A stretch of DNA of 64,000 bases, taken from contig JAIXMQ010000057.1 in assembly GCA_025716855.1 (NCBI GenBank), forward strand, positions 114,707-178,706, read 5' to 3'. Shown piece by piece: positions 1-11,864 of the stretch. The notes under the pieces were generated by a model. The model did no database searches. It was not told the origin of the DNA and was given only the letters and a program-made list of their open reading frames with translations. A program made the translations under genes and the position numbers. The DNA comes from Pilaira anomala (lineage: Eukaryota; Mucoromycota; Mucoromycetes; Mucorales; Mucoraceae). Positions within the stretch are counted from its first letter, which is position 1; every line of letters begins with the position of its first letter.

Positions 1-1698
1 AACATCTTTGAATTCAGCTACTTCTGTCATCTTTTCTTCTAAATCATTTTCATTATAATCGTATTCAAATTTTGAAATACCAACAATTGTCCAACAAAGA
101 TAATCATCTACTTCTTCATAACTTAATTCAAGTGTCATCTTTTCTGGTTGAACTAATATTGAAGGTGAATAATCAAGCCATGTATTTATACTATTGTTGT
201 TGTTGTTGTTGTTATTATTATTATTACTTTCTCCATGTTGTACTGAATTATCTGATAAAGATCCTGCTGCACTCAAATAAATAGGTTGTGAATCAATTGT
301 GGATGCCAATTGTAAAGCAATCTTTTGCATTTGACTGACAGGTCCATATGCACATTGTGCAATACGTCCTTTATCTACTTTACGAATAATAAGTGAAGGT
401 GATTGTACTCCAGTTTCTGAATCTCTTAAAATGATTTCAGTTCCATAAGTAACATGAATTGGTATTTTACTGTTTGTTTGTGTAGTCGTAGTTGAAGGAA
501 GAGGTGGTGGTGGTGGTGGTGGATGAGCAAGTTGAATACGAGAAGTAAATCTACCACTAACAGTAGTAGTCATTTGTTGACGATGAGATTTATGAGGTTG
601 AGGCGCTTTAGGTTGATTTACAATAATAATATCAAAAGGAGACCAAGTAGTATTTTTTGCACACAACATATTATTACTTGAAGTCATATATTTAGTTCTT
701 ACAGTTTGAGAATTGATACGATTAAATAAAGATACTGGAGAATTAGCTAAGATACAAGTTGAAATGTTTCTAGTTTTTGCAGTCTTTTTTGAAGGTTTTG
801 AAATGATTGAAATTGGTTTTGAAATAAAGCTAGCTAAAGGTGAAGATGATGGTGAATCAGTTGATAAAGTAGTGGTAGTAGTATTGTTGGGTAATAAATC
901 TACTTTTAAATTGAATTGTTTCGCTTTTGCTGTACCAGTAACATGAAGATATTTAAAACTACCAGTTTGATTTTCATCTAATAGACTACGTTGTTCTAAT
1001 ATCTTTGTACCATTTTCACAAATGACAGACATTGCTAATTGTAATTTTTCAGATCTTTGCTCAGGTGTAATAAATGAATTGGAAGGTGATTTGATTTGTA
1101 CAATGGGAGGTGGACAGAGGAATCGTTTCTCTGAACCATAAGATTTCTGTGCAACGGAAGCATGAAGGCAGGTGATAATTGTCTTGTGTCTCTCATTACT
1201 ATTGCTATCTTTTACAATTTGATTATTACTTGGAGCAGCTGATATTATCAATTTTTTACTATTTGTATTATTAATATTGTTATTTGTTGAAGTAGTTCGC
1301 TTATTAGATGATTTATTATTATTATCATTATTATTATTATTATTCCATCTACGTTTATTATTATTACTCGTATTATCTGAACTTAATAATGAAGCAATGC
1401 TTACTTCATTAATAGATGCAGATGGTGATTGACGAGGATGCTGATATTCAGAATTTGAACCTAATAAGGATTCAATAGACATTGTTTGATGTGTTGAAGT
1501 TTCTTTATTACGTTCATTTGTTGTTGTTGATGATGTTGTTGCTGTTGTTGTTGTATTATTATTAGTAGCGGTTGGTGGATGAACGTAATCAATAGCACTT
1601 AGTAATGAATTCATTGGTGTTGAAGTATCAATAAATTGAATTTTTCTACTACTTCCAAATACTTGTTCTGTTATAATACGAGATTTATGTTGATCCAT
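1..1698 (-). CDS. CSL-family (CBF1/RBP-J kappa/Su(H)/Lag-1) transcription factor, 3' end outside window
   Basis: Intronless frame open from ATG at 1698 to base 1 (566 codons, no stop reached). Residues 1-160 are low-complexity (Asn/Thr/Ser runs). From about residue 177 comes the near-invariant CSL signature CLHASVAQKSYGSEKRFLCP, the DNA-contacting part of the Rel-homology-like N-terminal domain. An Asn/Thr/Ser insertion follows near 265-290. The beta-trefoil domain is recognisable by WSPFDIII (about 351) and TGVQSPSLIIRKVDKG (about 430), and the protein continues to WTIVGISKFEYD near 540. The C-terminal IPT/TIG domain should lie beyond the left edge. CSL proteins bind GTGGGAA-like sites in the nucleus. 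Fungal members (S. pombe Cbf11/Cbf12 type) act without Notch and affect cell adhesion, cell cycle and lipid genes. Domain identity is seen in the sequence; targets are inferred from the family. Confidence 0.93.
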   Translation of the reverse strand, partial: MDQHKSRIITEQVFGSSRKIQFIDTSTPMNSLLSAIDYVHPPTATNNNTTTTATTSSTTTNERNKETSTHQTMSIESLLGSNSEYQHPRQSPSASINEVSIASLLSSDNTSNNNKRRWNNNNNNDNNNKSSNKRTTSTNNNINNTNSKKLIISAAPSNNQIVKDSNSNERHKTIITCLHASVAQKSYGSEKRFLCPPPIVQIKSPSNSFITPEQRSEKLQLAMSVICENGTKILEQRSLLDENQTGSFKYLHVTGTAKAKQFNLKVDLLPNNTTTTTLSTDSPSSSPLASFISKPISIISKPSKKTAKTRNISTCILANSPVSLFNRINSQTVRTKYMTSSNNMLCAKNTTWSPFDIIIVNQPKAPQPHKSHRQQMTTTVSGRFTSRIQLAHPPPPPPPLPSTTTTQTNSKIPIHVTYGTEIILRDSETGVQSPSLIIRKVDKGRIAQCAYGPVSQMQKIALQLASTIDSQPIYLSAAGSLSDNSVQHGESNNNNNNNNNNNSINTWLDYSPSILVQPEKMTLELSYEEVDDYLCWTIVGISKFEYDYNENDLEEKMTEVAEFKDV

Positions 1699-2859
1699 GT
1701 TGAATTAAAATAATAAAAAAGTGAAAAGAAAGAAGAAAAAAGTTGTTTAAAAGAAAGAGGAGTTAATATATTGCAAAATTTTACAAATATAGACAAGCCT
1801 TCCCTTTTGATAAGATGGTTTTATTAAAAACTTATCACGTGCTTGCATAACTCTTTTTTCTCACTCTATATTCCCAGGGTAACAAAAGAAGCTTATTTTG
1901 GTGATGTACGTACATGGATTATAATGTGTATCTTTCTCTCTAATTTATAGTGATATCTACGTATTCAACAAGTGATGAAAAAAGTGCCAAATCAAGTAAA
2001 ACGTTATAGGATTGGTTGGCTGGTTAATAAAAATCGATTTACCATTTCTTTCTAATCCTATTTGACAGGGAAACAATGTGTGTGACTCTGGACACTCTGC
2101 TTTTTTGGATCACGCTCCATTCTTCAAGGCTCAACTAGTTTCTATATTTGGCTTCGTGAGAAAGACGTGAGAATTGTAGTCTGTGCTTGCTTATTTATTT
2201 TTAAAAGGCTATAAAATGAATTTTATTAGTTTTTATATTGGTTCAATTAACTTCATTTACAATTCTACCGCGGCCTCTTTTTTTTTTTTTTTTTTTTTTT
2301 TCTGATTTTCTATACTATTTTACATGCACATAATATATATATATATATATATACATGATACTCTATATAATAAGAGAGGAATAGTTAGAAAATATTTTAT
2401 TTGTTTTTTGAAAAGTAAAGCACAATATATATAAATAAAGAGATCTTTAATTTCCATTTCAAGCTTGATAATCTTGCATACGACTCATTCAAAATAAGCC
2501 TATTCCATTGGGTTGTTTTGATTGTATGACCCAATGACGAAAAATGGCACTCTTTCTCTCTCTCACCCCTTAAAATATAAACTTGCCATTTTTTTTTCCC
2601 TTGTTCAACGCGAAAATGCTTGCATAATTTTATTTTTGCCTCTAAAATAATATTCTTGTCCATGTATGGTTATGTGCTTGTAATTGCGTGTGATATATTG
2701 TAATTATACGTGTGTATATTCAAGTACTACTTGAAATATATTAATAAAATGTTACAGTATATATCATTTGATCAAAAAAGACCACTTTTATTTACACATT
2801 CGGTTCTCTCTCTCTATTTATCTAACTGTTTATTTCTTCTCTCTCTCTCTCTTTTTTTT
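1699..2859. other. Intergenic, promoter side of the CSL gene
   Basis: No convincing gene. It holds a CACGTG E-box at 1836-1841, a T tract of about 24 at 2278-2301, an AT dinucleotide run near 2334-2353 and CT-rich stretches near 2840. Short frames here are compositional noise. The first 150 bp are presumably the CSL promoter and leader. Confidence 0.6.
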
Positions 2860-3930
2860 TTATACGTCTTTAAATAATTCATAAACTTCCATATCACTAA
2901 TATCGTCGCTACTATTTGATTTTAATTCTTCATCCTCTTCTTGTTCTTTTCTCTTTCTTATTTTATGAGGAGTAGGCTTTGACGGAATCTTTAAAATAAT
3001 ATAAATAATAAAAATAAATACATGTACATAAACCTTGTAAAATTTAATATTTACTCTGAAAAAGTATTGGGTATCCTTCATGGTACATTTTCTTGCGCTT
3101 TTACCTACATCCGAATATCGCTTCCGTCGCTCTTGATCTGAATCAACTTCTGGCTTATAATAATATAAATCTTCTTTAGGCGAACCATCCGCTGTCTTTC
3201 CTAATCTTTTAACACATCCTATCACGGGTGATCCAGTCAAAATTGTTTGAATATCTGTCAACTTTTGATCTATTAATTTATTCGTTATATCTCTACATGT
3301 CATTGTAGACTTTCTCGTAGACACTTGACAACAAAATTGAGTTAGTTAATATTTTTTTATATATCCTTTTTAACTCTCTAATACTCTGCATTATCTTTAT
3401 ATTTACTTACCTAATACTTGAATAATTTCATCTTCTAAACTTAATGCACTCACAGGCCTTTTTAATAATTTAGTCAACTTGGGTATACTTTCTGTTACAA
3501 TCATTGGTGCTTCTACTTGTGGCGGTGTGGGTATAATTGCTTGAGGTCCCTGAAATAATAATTTGGTACCTACAATTTCAATACAAGTACCTTCGAGGAC
3601 GGGTACATGTTCACCTTGTTCAAATACAATATGATCAATTAAGGCACCATTCGGCGATAATACTGTTAGCTCGAATCCGTTTAATTGAGCTTTATATTCA
3701 ATTGATACATGTTGTCGAGATACACGTTTGTTCGACTTGCCAATCTTTATGGTCGCGTCATGACCTCGACCAATTATGAGTTTATTGCTATGAGTTCCAT
3801 GAATTAATATCGCATCGTTTGAACTCTCATGACATCTTTTAACCAATAAAGGATTTATTTGAAACTGTGTATTTTGTACTTGGAATAAGCTTGACTTTTC
3901 ACATGGTGAACTTGTTCTTTCTTTGGACAT
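2860..3930 (-). CDS. FHA-domain protein (Tos4-like architecture)
   Basis: Proposed exons on the complement: 3930-3411, 3323-3055 and 2988-2860, giving 305 aa. The exon 1/2 junction has a GTAAGT donor and a TCAAG acceptor with a TAACTAAC branch site. The second intron (66 nt) is in frame and stop-free, so retention cannot be excluded. Residues about 40-125 form an FHA phosphothreonine-binding fold with the GR(x)2D and RVSRQH(V)S motif. Exon 2 has a second conserved block around YYYKPEVDSD and GKSARKC, and the C-terminus is basic then acidic. Such FHA proteins are nuclear and bind phosphorylated partners; the Tos4/Plm2 group regulates G1/S genes. The FHA call is firm; the Tos4 assignment rests on remembered architecture. 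Confidence 0.8.
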
Positions 3931-4055
3931 TTCTATCTTTTTGGTTTATTTTATAAATGAAAAAAGAAAAGAGAAAGGAAGATAAGGAAAAAAAAAAAAA
4001 AAAAAAAAAGTTTACTCATGTTTAATATATTTGATTGGTTTAAAATTAATATTTT

Positions 4056-4869
4056 TTATCTCAAGTCTTCTTCATCATCATCATATTCTTCATGACTAGG
4101 TCCTTTCATGTTTGAAAAACCATTATTCAAATCATCTGTAGGCTGTTGTGAAGGACGATTATATAATTCAGCTCTTGCTTGTGCATGGGACATATTACGA
4201 ATATCATTATTATTTCTCTGTTGTGGTTGATATTGTTGTTGTAATTGTCTATGGTGATGAAGATTATCTTTTCTTGGACTAGCAGAAGATAATACTTCGC
4301 CTGGAACCGTTAATAATCTAGCCAATTTAGCTACCTCATTATCCAAAAATGAAACATGTTGTAATCGAACCGTCTTTTCTAATAATGCTTGATCACTCGT
4401 TTCATATGCCTTTAATAAATCTTCTCCAATCTCTGCTTCCTCACTACTAGCAAACCCAGGATCGTTACTAATATCTTATCAGTACAAAAAGAAACTTAAG
4501 AATAATATGTATATATACACATTTAATACATTACCCACACATAGAACTAAATTGTTTACCAGCTTCCACATCATCTCCAATAGCAAATATTAAAATAAGA
4601 ATACTAAGATTGGCCTTATACAAATGAGATCGACTCGTAAATTTTTGAAGAATAACTGATTGTCGTCTAAACATATCAACTGCCTTATCATACTTCTTGT
4701 TTCGAATCAATAAAGCAATTGCTCTTTTAAAAATATCTACCGCAAATCTTCCTCTATCCTCTTGTTCGTATAAAGAACATGCTTTACTATACATTTCAAA
4801 AGATGCATTCACATCCACACTCTCAAGCGCTCTATTATATGTGTGAGTTACTTCCCCAAGCAATACGTT

Positions 4870-4907
<38 letters not shown>

Positions 4908-5494
4908 ACTCACTTTCCTGCTTTATCCAATTGCTCTGCAGCACGATCAATACTACCTTGGGTCATAAAATAATCACTGGCACGTTGATAAGCTTCAGCA
5001 GCACGCTGAGGTTGATTTAAATTTTGGGCTAAAATAAATGCAGCATTTTCAATCGCCTTTCCTGCTAAATGAATACTATACATTTTTTTTTTCGTTTAGC
5101 TTTTCTTTCGAATTAAAATCATACATCATTTTCTACTTTACGCATCTGCTTTAAATAAAGCTTCTGAAGCCTTTGCATAAGCTTGTACTGCTTGATCGTA
5201 TGACTTTGCAATTTTAAAAGCAGTTGCTATAGTAACATATATTGTCAGTGACCCTACTTTTTTTTAGAATAGTTTAATATTTTTTTACCTGCACGTTCAT
5301 AATAACCTGCTGCAACATCCCAATCTGGCTTTCTGAAAAGTCCTTTAGATGCTCTATAATTTTTATTAAAATGTCATTAAGACGCAATTAAACCGAAAAG
5401 AAACCTTTATTTTTTAAAATATATCTGTATACACATACGCTTTTTCACCTTGCTGCATATACTTTACACCATCTCGAATTTGTTCAGCATCCAT
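4056..5494 (-). CDS. Gamma-SNAP (soluble NSF attachment protein)
   Basis: Multi-exon gene starting at ATG 5494 and stopping at 4056. The reading MDAEQIRDGVKYMQQGEKA, then KPDWDVAA.YYERA, then a run of paired helices (AYQRASDYFMTQGSIDRAAE; MYSKACSLYEQEDRG) matches the SNAP TPR-like superhelix. The C-terminal DNEVAKLARLLTVPGE block matches the gamma-SNAP C-terminus, which helps stimulate NSF/Sec18 ATPase to disassemble SNARE complexes on membranes. It ends in a Gln/Asn-rich and then acidic tail (EEYDDDEEDLR). At least six introns; the one at 4913-4832 (82 nt) carries a (CT)n microsatellite of about 34 nt and has a TAAC branch site before its TAATAG acceptor. Baker's yeast has only alpha-SNAP (Sec17), so a gamma form fits an early-diverging fungus. 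Confidence 0.85.
4873..4906. repeat. (CT)n microsatellite inside a gamma-SNAP intron
   Basis: About 17 CT units lie wholly inside the 82-nt intron 4832-4913. On the coding strand they read as GA repeats between the GTGAGT donor and the TAAC branch site, so length changes would alter intron size but not protein. Confidence 0.9.
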
Positions 5495-5618
5495 TATGTA
5501 TTATATTTATATTGAAGGAAAAAATAATAAAATAATAAAAAAGAACCAGGAAAAAAAAAAGGTTTGAAAATGATGTAAAAAAAAATGCGGGTCTTTAAAG
5601 GTTTATTACTACTACAGG

Positions 5619-8357
5619 TTAAAAGCATCGTAGTACAAGGTAAAGTAAACTACCTACAAAGCGAAAAGCAGCCATACCAGCTACTATCCATAAAATAAGG
5701 CCTGTATATGCAGCACCTACTATGTCTTGGATCTGTTCTGGTGTCTGTTTTGTTTGATCATCCACAGAAGATAAGAAGAGTTGAAAACTGCCACTTGTCA
5801 CAAACGCCACAAGGAATACATTACAAGCAATCCAACTCAATACTAACCGGGTTCTGAACCCACGATAATAGTCATCTTGTTTTGTTTTTGGTGCTCGACT
5901 CTAGATGTGAATTAGTTTTTTTTTTTTTTTTTTTTTTTGAAAATAAGCCTTTTTATTTGTTTCTTTACCTCTCTTACTGCTTCGGGTTTCATTAATAAAC
6001 TTTCAAGTGCTTCATCATAATGTGTATCAATTGTATCGATTCCATCTTTTAGTTCGACTTCGACTACCTCCTCTCCTTTCTCATCTGTTGCCGCTTTGCT
6101 TGCCACACCTAAATCCATTGGGGTTGTATTATCTCCTTTTGTGCCCCAACTAAAAATGAAGACAAACTTAAACTTGTGCAATTTCTTTGTTTCTTTTTTT
6201 CTATGTCTTTACCTAACATCATGAATGTTACAAAACGCATAAACGTTCAATATATTTACATATGTTGGCAATAAGAACAAATATTGAGAGAAACTGGTAA
6301 TCATATGCCATGGATCCATATACAAAATACTAGCTACAATATATAATCCATACGTTGCTAATAATGAAACCACCACACTTCGGAACTCGGATTGTCCCAA
6401 CAATAAACTCAAGTTACCTAATGCATCACTTTGATCCCAGCCGGGTGCTGCCATACCTTTAGCAAAACTCTTGTAAGATAACCATGCTCCTGCAAAAGAA
6501 GTATACATCATGATAAAGCCATATGCGATGACTGAAATAATAAACATCCATTTTGACCTATATATATATAGAAGTGTAAGCATATGTACTGAATAAATTT
6601 ATCGATTTTTTTTTTTTTTTTACCCTTGAGGTCGATTACCCATAGAACAAATAAAAGAAGTAATTATGAAAAATATATACAAGTAGCGTAAAGTGAGAAA
6701 AATACGATCACCCCATCCGTTCCCAAAAGGATCCATTTCAGGTGAAGCCAAAGATTTTGTAACAAAATAAAATGTTAAATAAAAATTAGCCATCCCTAGC
6801 CAACTAAAGATCAAATTTAAAAAATTAAAAAAGAACTCGGTCGATAGCATCATCTTTCTACCGACTGTATGATTTGTACTCCATATCCTTGAGAAATGAC
6901 ATTGTGAGTAGACTGCTGCAAAAAAACTACCATTTAACCATCGTCTGCGTTGTGAGATAAACTCAGGTAGTTGATCCGGAACATCAGTTTCTCCAAACGC
7001 AGTCTTTACATACTTGAGTACCCATCGTTGATGCTTTTTTGCAAGTAATTCAAAACAAAGAATTCGATCCTCCGCTAAATACATGTTGGCTGTAAAGATA
7101 TCAGCATCTCCTGTATCATCGTGTTTCTCTCCCAAGAAATATTTTTGAAGTGGACCGGTTCCATTCACATCGTTTTGGAGTGCTGCATATCGATAGGCAG
7201 AAAAAGCACCTGGTAAAACTGAGATATAACCAAATACTGATTCTAAGGGTTTATCCAAAATGTTTGACATTTTATATTCAAAGTTCTGTGATGCTACTAA
7301 CGGGTTAAGTAAGTCGACACAAGCAGTTCCTTTCATCACACAGATTTCCCCACAGGCTCCACCTACATTTGGGTTCGTGTCAAATGCTTTCCATAAATGA
7401 TAGATGGATGTATTTCCAGGCCGTGTACCTACATCCAGTAGCACGCAGATATTTGGTTTTAGGATAGAACCAAATGCATTAAAGAACCATCGATGTGAAT
7501 TGATCTTTTTCGCATTTTGTTCTTTAAGACAAAATAAAACTTGAACTGGTACAATTCCCTTCTCTGCTCCTTTTACTCTCATATCCGAATCCACAGATAC
7601 CTGTGTTGTATACTATAGACCAAAAAGAAAAGAGATATTTTGTTAATAATAATAAACATAAACGGATGTCTAATCATTGGCTACTTGCTTCATATACATG
7701 TGCTTGAACGGGTTTATCATTCACCATATTTTTAGCAACACCCTTCTGATACACACCCATCGCTGTCAATACATCTAAAACTCGAGGATCACATTTCTTT
7801 CTACCGTCTGATACTATACACACTACCACCTTTTTCCAACCTTCTGTATCCCATACTTTTGATCTTGATCTTGAACATAAGTGTGCAATGTTCTTCATTA
7901 CACCATGCATCGTTCTACAAAACAAGATTTCGTCTTCCTGTATATAAAGAGTTTTGATTTAGAACAGAAAAAAAAATCTCTCCCAAACGTTAATACTTGC
8001 ATTATACATGGTCATGACAATAAAAAGTTCCGTCTCACGGTGCATCAATTGGGACCGTAGAGTATAGTTATTGGCGGCAAACTGATCTGGGTCACAGGTA
8101 ACAGCCGAATATCGCATCATACTAAACTCCTTTTCTTTGCGTGCACTTGCTTCCATCAACCTTGTAGGTACAGGACAATCAAGTATTAGATTGCCCTGAA
8201 ATAAAGTTACTTTTTTTGTGCTGGATCTTGAAACGGGTTTTCGAGAAGGTGTTGCTGCTTGAATAGATCGAGAAATCATTGGACTAAGAGTAGAAAGCCC
8301 CGGTTGATAAGGTTGGCATAGGAAGCTAGGTGGTACAGCATGATTTGTTTCGCTCAT
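5619..8357 (-). CDS. Chitin synthase (division 1, class I-III type)
   Basis: Exons on the complement: 8357-8001, 7937-7689, 7612-6624, 6557-6213, 6149-5969 and 5900-5619, giving 800 aa. All junctions keep frame. The first two introns use GC donors (see findings). The N-terminal CHS_1N region is followed by the glycosyltransferase-2 core: [20 protein letters not shown], the VSDGR nucleotide-binding segment, [35 protein letters not shown] and the product-channel motif [12 protein letters not shown]. The C-terminal half carries several membrane segments, ending in a pair of hydrophobic helices near [13 protein letters not shown]. It transfers GlcNAc from UDP-GlcNAc to growing chitin at the plasma membrane. 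There is no myosin motor, so it is not class V/VII. Identity is firm; subclass needs a tree. Confidence 0.96.
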
Positions 8358-8869
8358 AATCTATTTTTTTTTTTTTTTTGTAAAAAAATAAAATAAAATG
8401 AAAAATGAAAGGAGAGTGATAACATAGTTCCAGATAATAATTTCCGAAATTTGATTTTTGACTTATTCTGAATAGAACTACACTACTACATAAAAGAGTA
8501 ATAAGTAGGGGCGTTTTAATTTAAAAGTTGGAAGGGAGAAATATGTACACTGCATACATATGAAAACGTATAAATATATTACATTCATCATATACTAGTT
8601 ACTTTTTTCTCTGGTTTTTATTCAGCATTTATATATTTAAATTCTTGATACATCCAGCATATAAAAGAATAATAAAAATACACTCAGGAGTAAGTATACA
8701 ATATATATATTACAAAACTTGAATTACGACAGTTTTTGAAATCTTTTTTTTTTTTTTTTTTTTTTTTGAATGAAATCATCCTTTGATTATTTTATAATTT
8801 ATGATACTTGCTTGAATATACTTGATATCTATGACAGCATACTCAAGAGAAATCGATATTCTTTATTGA
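8358..8869. promoter_or_regulatory. Intergenic between chitin synthase and zinc-finger relic
   Basis: Divergent spacer of about 510 bp holding T tracts at 8364-8380 and 8743-8767 and an ATATAT stretch near 8700. No gene seen; presumably contains the chitin synthase promoter. Confidence 0.5.
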
Positions 8870-11628
8870 ATGGAAATGTTAAAATGTATTAATGAAGAAA
8901 CCAAGCGGTGGGATGACATTGGCAGTGTACCCTTTTCAACTTATCATGCATCTTCATTGTGCGACAAAGGATATTTCTAAAGTCAGCAGTAATCCTTTTT
9001 TTTTTTTTCACGAAAATACACGTCAGATTTTTGAACTTCAAAATAAAACGTTTTGGTCCCATATGTGTGATGGACAAAATCGTACAGTAATGGAAACTAC
9101 TCAAATAGACGTATGGTGTATCAAACAAGAGGAAGACGAAGATGAGAATAAGCGTGCTTTGCAAGAACTACGTTGCTCCTTGGACCAAGAGGAAATGGAC
9201 ACCGATTTAAGGTCAACTGAGCCAAGCGAAATGAACGTTGACTCAAGCTCAATTAAGCTTAACGAAATGAATGTTGATTAAAAATTAGATTCGATTGAGC
9301 TACAAGAAGGGAAATGCGCTTCATTTTCAAATTTAGGCCAACCAGAAGAAATTGATATCGACTCTATTTCAACTTTATGCGAACTGAGCAAAACACCCGT
9401 TGGTTGTGCTTCAAAGCTAAATAAGCTACAAGGATTGAATACCGAATTCGTTTTAAGATCAAGTGTTTCTCGTTCAAAGTTAAGTGAATCAAAGGCGTTG
9501 AATGCTTGTCCAAAAACAGACAATTCAAGAGAATCGAACCCCTCTTCTGTTCAGTTCAAGGAAATAGAGACCGGGTCGGCCCTTACTCTGTCTTGTAAGT
9601 TAAGGCGGAACCAAATATTCAAAACTATGTATTTGTTAACATAATTACTCTTCTTCTTATAGCTTCGATAAGTGAAAACAGAAATACCTGTGACTATGCC
9701 AATGATACACGACAAAACCACGATGATGATGAATCGAATGTCTACTGTTTAATCTGTAGTAAAGACCTCGATTCAAGGCTACATTATACATTCCATATGA
9801 AAATCCTTCATCATATCATTATTCCCGAAGCCCAGTCAGAAACAGAAACATCTATTGAGATAAATGATCCAAATTATCACTGCAGTCAGTGCAAAATTTC
9901 ATTTACAACACGTTCCAATTATCATAAACATTTGGACCATGTATGTACATAAAATGAACATTTTCTCCACTCGTCGACAAAAACCACTTCATCCGGAGCT
10001 GGTGCCTGATATACATAACCCATTCTTATTTTGTGCTTCTTGTGAAAAGGGTTTGATTCCATACATAATTTTCGACTACACCTTATAATTGTTCATCGAA
10101 TGATGAACCGTTCACTACAATTAAGTGGTCATGCATTTGAATGCAAAACTTGTACATGTTTACATGATTCGAAACAGAGTTATAAGATGCATTATCTTCA
10201 AGTGCATCAAATTCATGTTATTTCTATAACCCAACAGAAAATTCCGTACCCTGAAATTATACCTAATATCGAGGACCCAGATTTTCATTGTGCAGCTTGT
10301 AATGAAACTCTAAGTAATCAATTAGTTTACAGCATGCATTTATATGATCTCCATGATATTAACCCATTTATAACTTATGATACTGAAAGTTTCGAAGAAT
10401 TTTACGATGCGCCTTTTCTTTTTGAGGAATCAGACAGCTCACATTCAATTGCCCAATGTCAACTTACACCAGATAAAGACGATGTCAGTAATCATTGTAA
10501 CTCATGTCAATTTACATTTCCTACAAGATGCAGTTACCAAAGCCACTTGGCAATTATTCATCAACTTAATATCCCAGTCGCTATAAACGAGCCAGAGATG
10601 TACGCCATATCTTTTTTTGTGCCCGACAAAAACAACCTGTTCAATTATTGTAGTTAATATTTGTGAATTCACACTTGTGAGAAAAATTGATTTTCAGAGC
10701 CATTTAAATCGAACGCACGAAGTTGACTTAATCTGCACAGAGTATACACCTGAAATTATCCATCCCAACAAAACACCTAACATTAACAACTTGCACTTAT
10801 TTTGTAATGTGTGTGAGTATACATTTTTATCAAAAGAAGATTACCATCATCATTTAAGCATAGTACACCCACATGTTATCATATCCAATACGGAGTTTAC
10901 GAAACATACTCAAAAAATCAACTTGAAAACAAAAACATTTCAGGAATATCAGCTTCAACATGTATTAATCAATACTAGCAACATGGTATCACCCGTCGAG
11001 GCTAATACTAATAAGGATAGTAAGTTGCGTGGCCAGCAAGTAATACATAATTTAGTTACTTACAAATAATATAACTTCATAATATAACTTATAACTTAGG
11101 GGTATGTTTGGATAATAGCCAAACCGAAACTAACAAGAAGGCAATTATAGCCACCTATTGCGATAAATGCAAGCCAAGTTTTATGAGTAGCCGTTTCTGC
11201 GTAAAACATTTTCTTTCGTTTCCGCCAAGGACTATGCGTCAAACCCGTAAATTAAATCGTTTTATAACCCCTATATTTCACGACGCTCAACAAACCAATG
11301 CGAACCACGATAAATAAACCAATGCGAACAACGATACAGTGAAACCGGCAAAGAATTTGCAAAAAACTCGTACTCTGTGTTGCCGCTCGTGTAATCGGAA
11401 TTTCGGGACTAAACGGGCTCATTTCGTGGCCACATAGGTTATTATCAAAAAAACATTCAGACCTCTTTGAAATATACAAAAAAAAATACGAAGCTTAACA
11501 TTGATGATCCGCACCATTATTGTGCTGTTTGTAATAAGACATATTCCAGTAGATTTGCTTACGGCAATCATCTGAAGTATATGCATCAAATCAAAATACC
11601 TAACCTTCAAAGCAAGAAAAATAAATAA
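8870..11628 (+). pseudogene. Decayed C2H2 zinc-finger array gene
   Basis: A recurring unit is visible: an I-P-x-I-x-D-P linker, then C-x2-C, a hydrophobic core around a Tyr, H-L, and H after 3-5 residues. Readable fingers start near 9748, 9882, 10037, 10140, 10290, 10497, 10800, 11157 and 11518. The frame is repeatedly broken: an in-frame TAA at 9279-9281 inside a low-complexity D/E/S region, frame changes near 9945, 10075 and 10655 (about four extra bases), in-frame stops at 11067-11069, 11315-11317 and 11435-11437, and several fingers lacking a ligand. One normal intron survives (9595-9662, GTAAGT to TATAG, in frame). The start ATG at 8870 is a guess, because its frame changes near 8990. 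I infer a once-functional nucleic-acid-binding protein of a type I remember as expanded in Mucorales. Confidence 0.8.
9595..9662 (+). other. Surviving spliceosomal intron in the zinc-finger relic
   Basis: The GTAAGT donor and CTTATAG acceptor enclose 68 nt. Removing it joins two open stretches in the same frame (phase 1), leading straight into the first finger. This shows the locus was once a normal gene rather than an array of unrelated fragments. Confidence 0.8.
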
Positions 11629-11864
11629 TTATTCCGTATGTATCTTCCTCTTCAAGCCTCGAAGAACATGTTTTTTCGTTGATGTATCTTTAATTTTTCA
11701 AAAAAAAAAAAAAGACGGGGACAACAGTTAATAATAATAAAGCTACAATTTAACTTAGAGCGATAAACTGATATATAAATATCTAGCGAGTAATGTTTTT
11801 GGTTGATAATTAATTATTTATTGAAACTAGAGATTTTATACAATCTTTTAAAAACAAATACAGA

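Noticed and set aside
2397..2663. 88-codon frame on the minus strand
   Set aside because: Low-complexity, no homology by eye, no splice or start context; AT-rich chance frame.
4874..4913. A 40-nt gamma-SNAP intron made almost only of GA repeats
   Set aside because: A later acceptor at 4832-4833 with a TAAC branch site keeps the frame and gives the better family match (GKALESVDV), making a normal 82-nt intron.
9526..9548. Reverse GGTTCGATTC resembling a tRNA T-loop
   Set aside because: It lies in a coding frame of the zinc-finger relic and no cloverleaf can be drawn.
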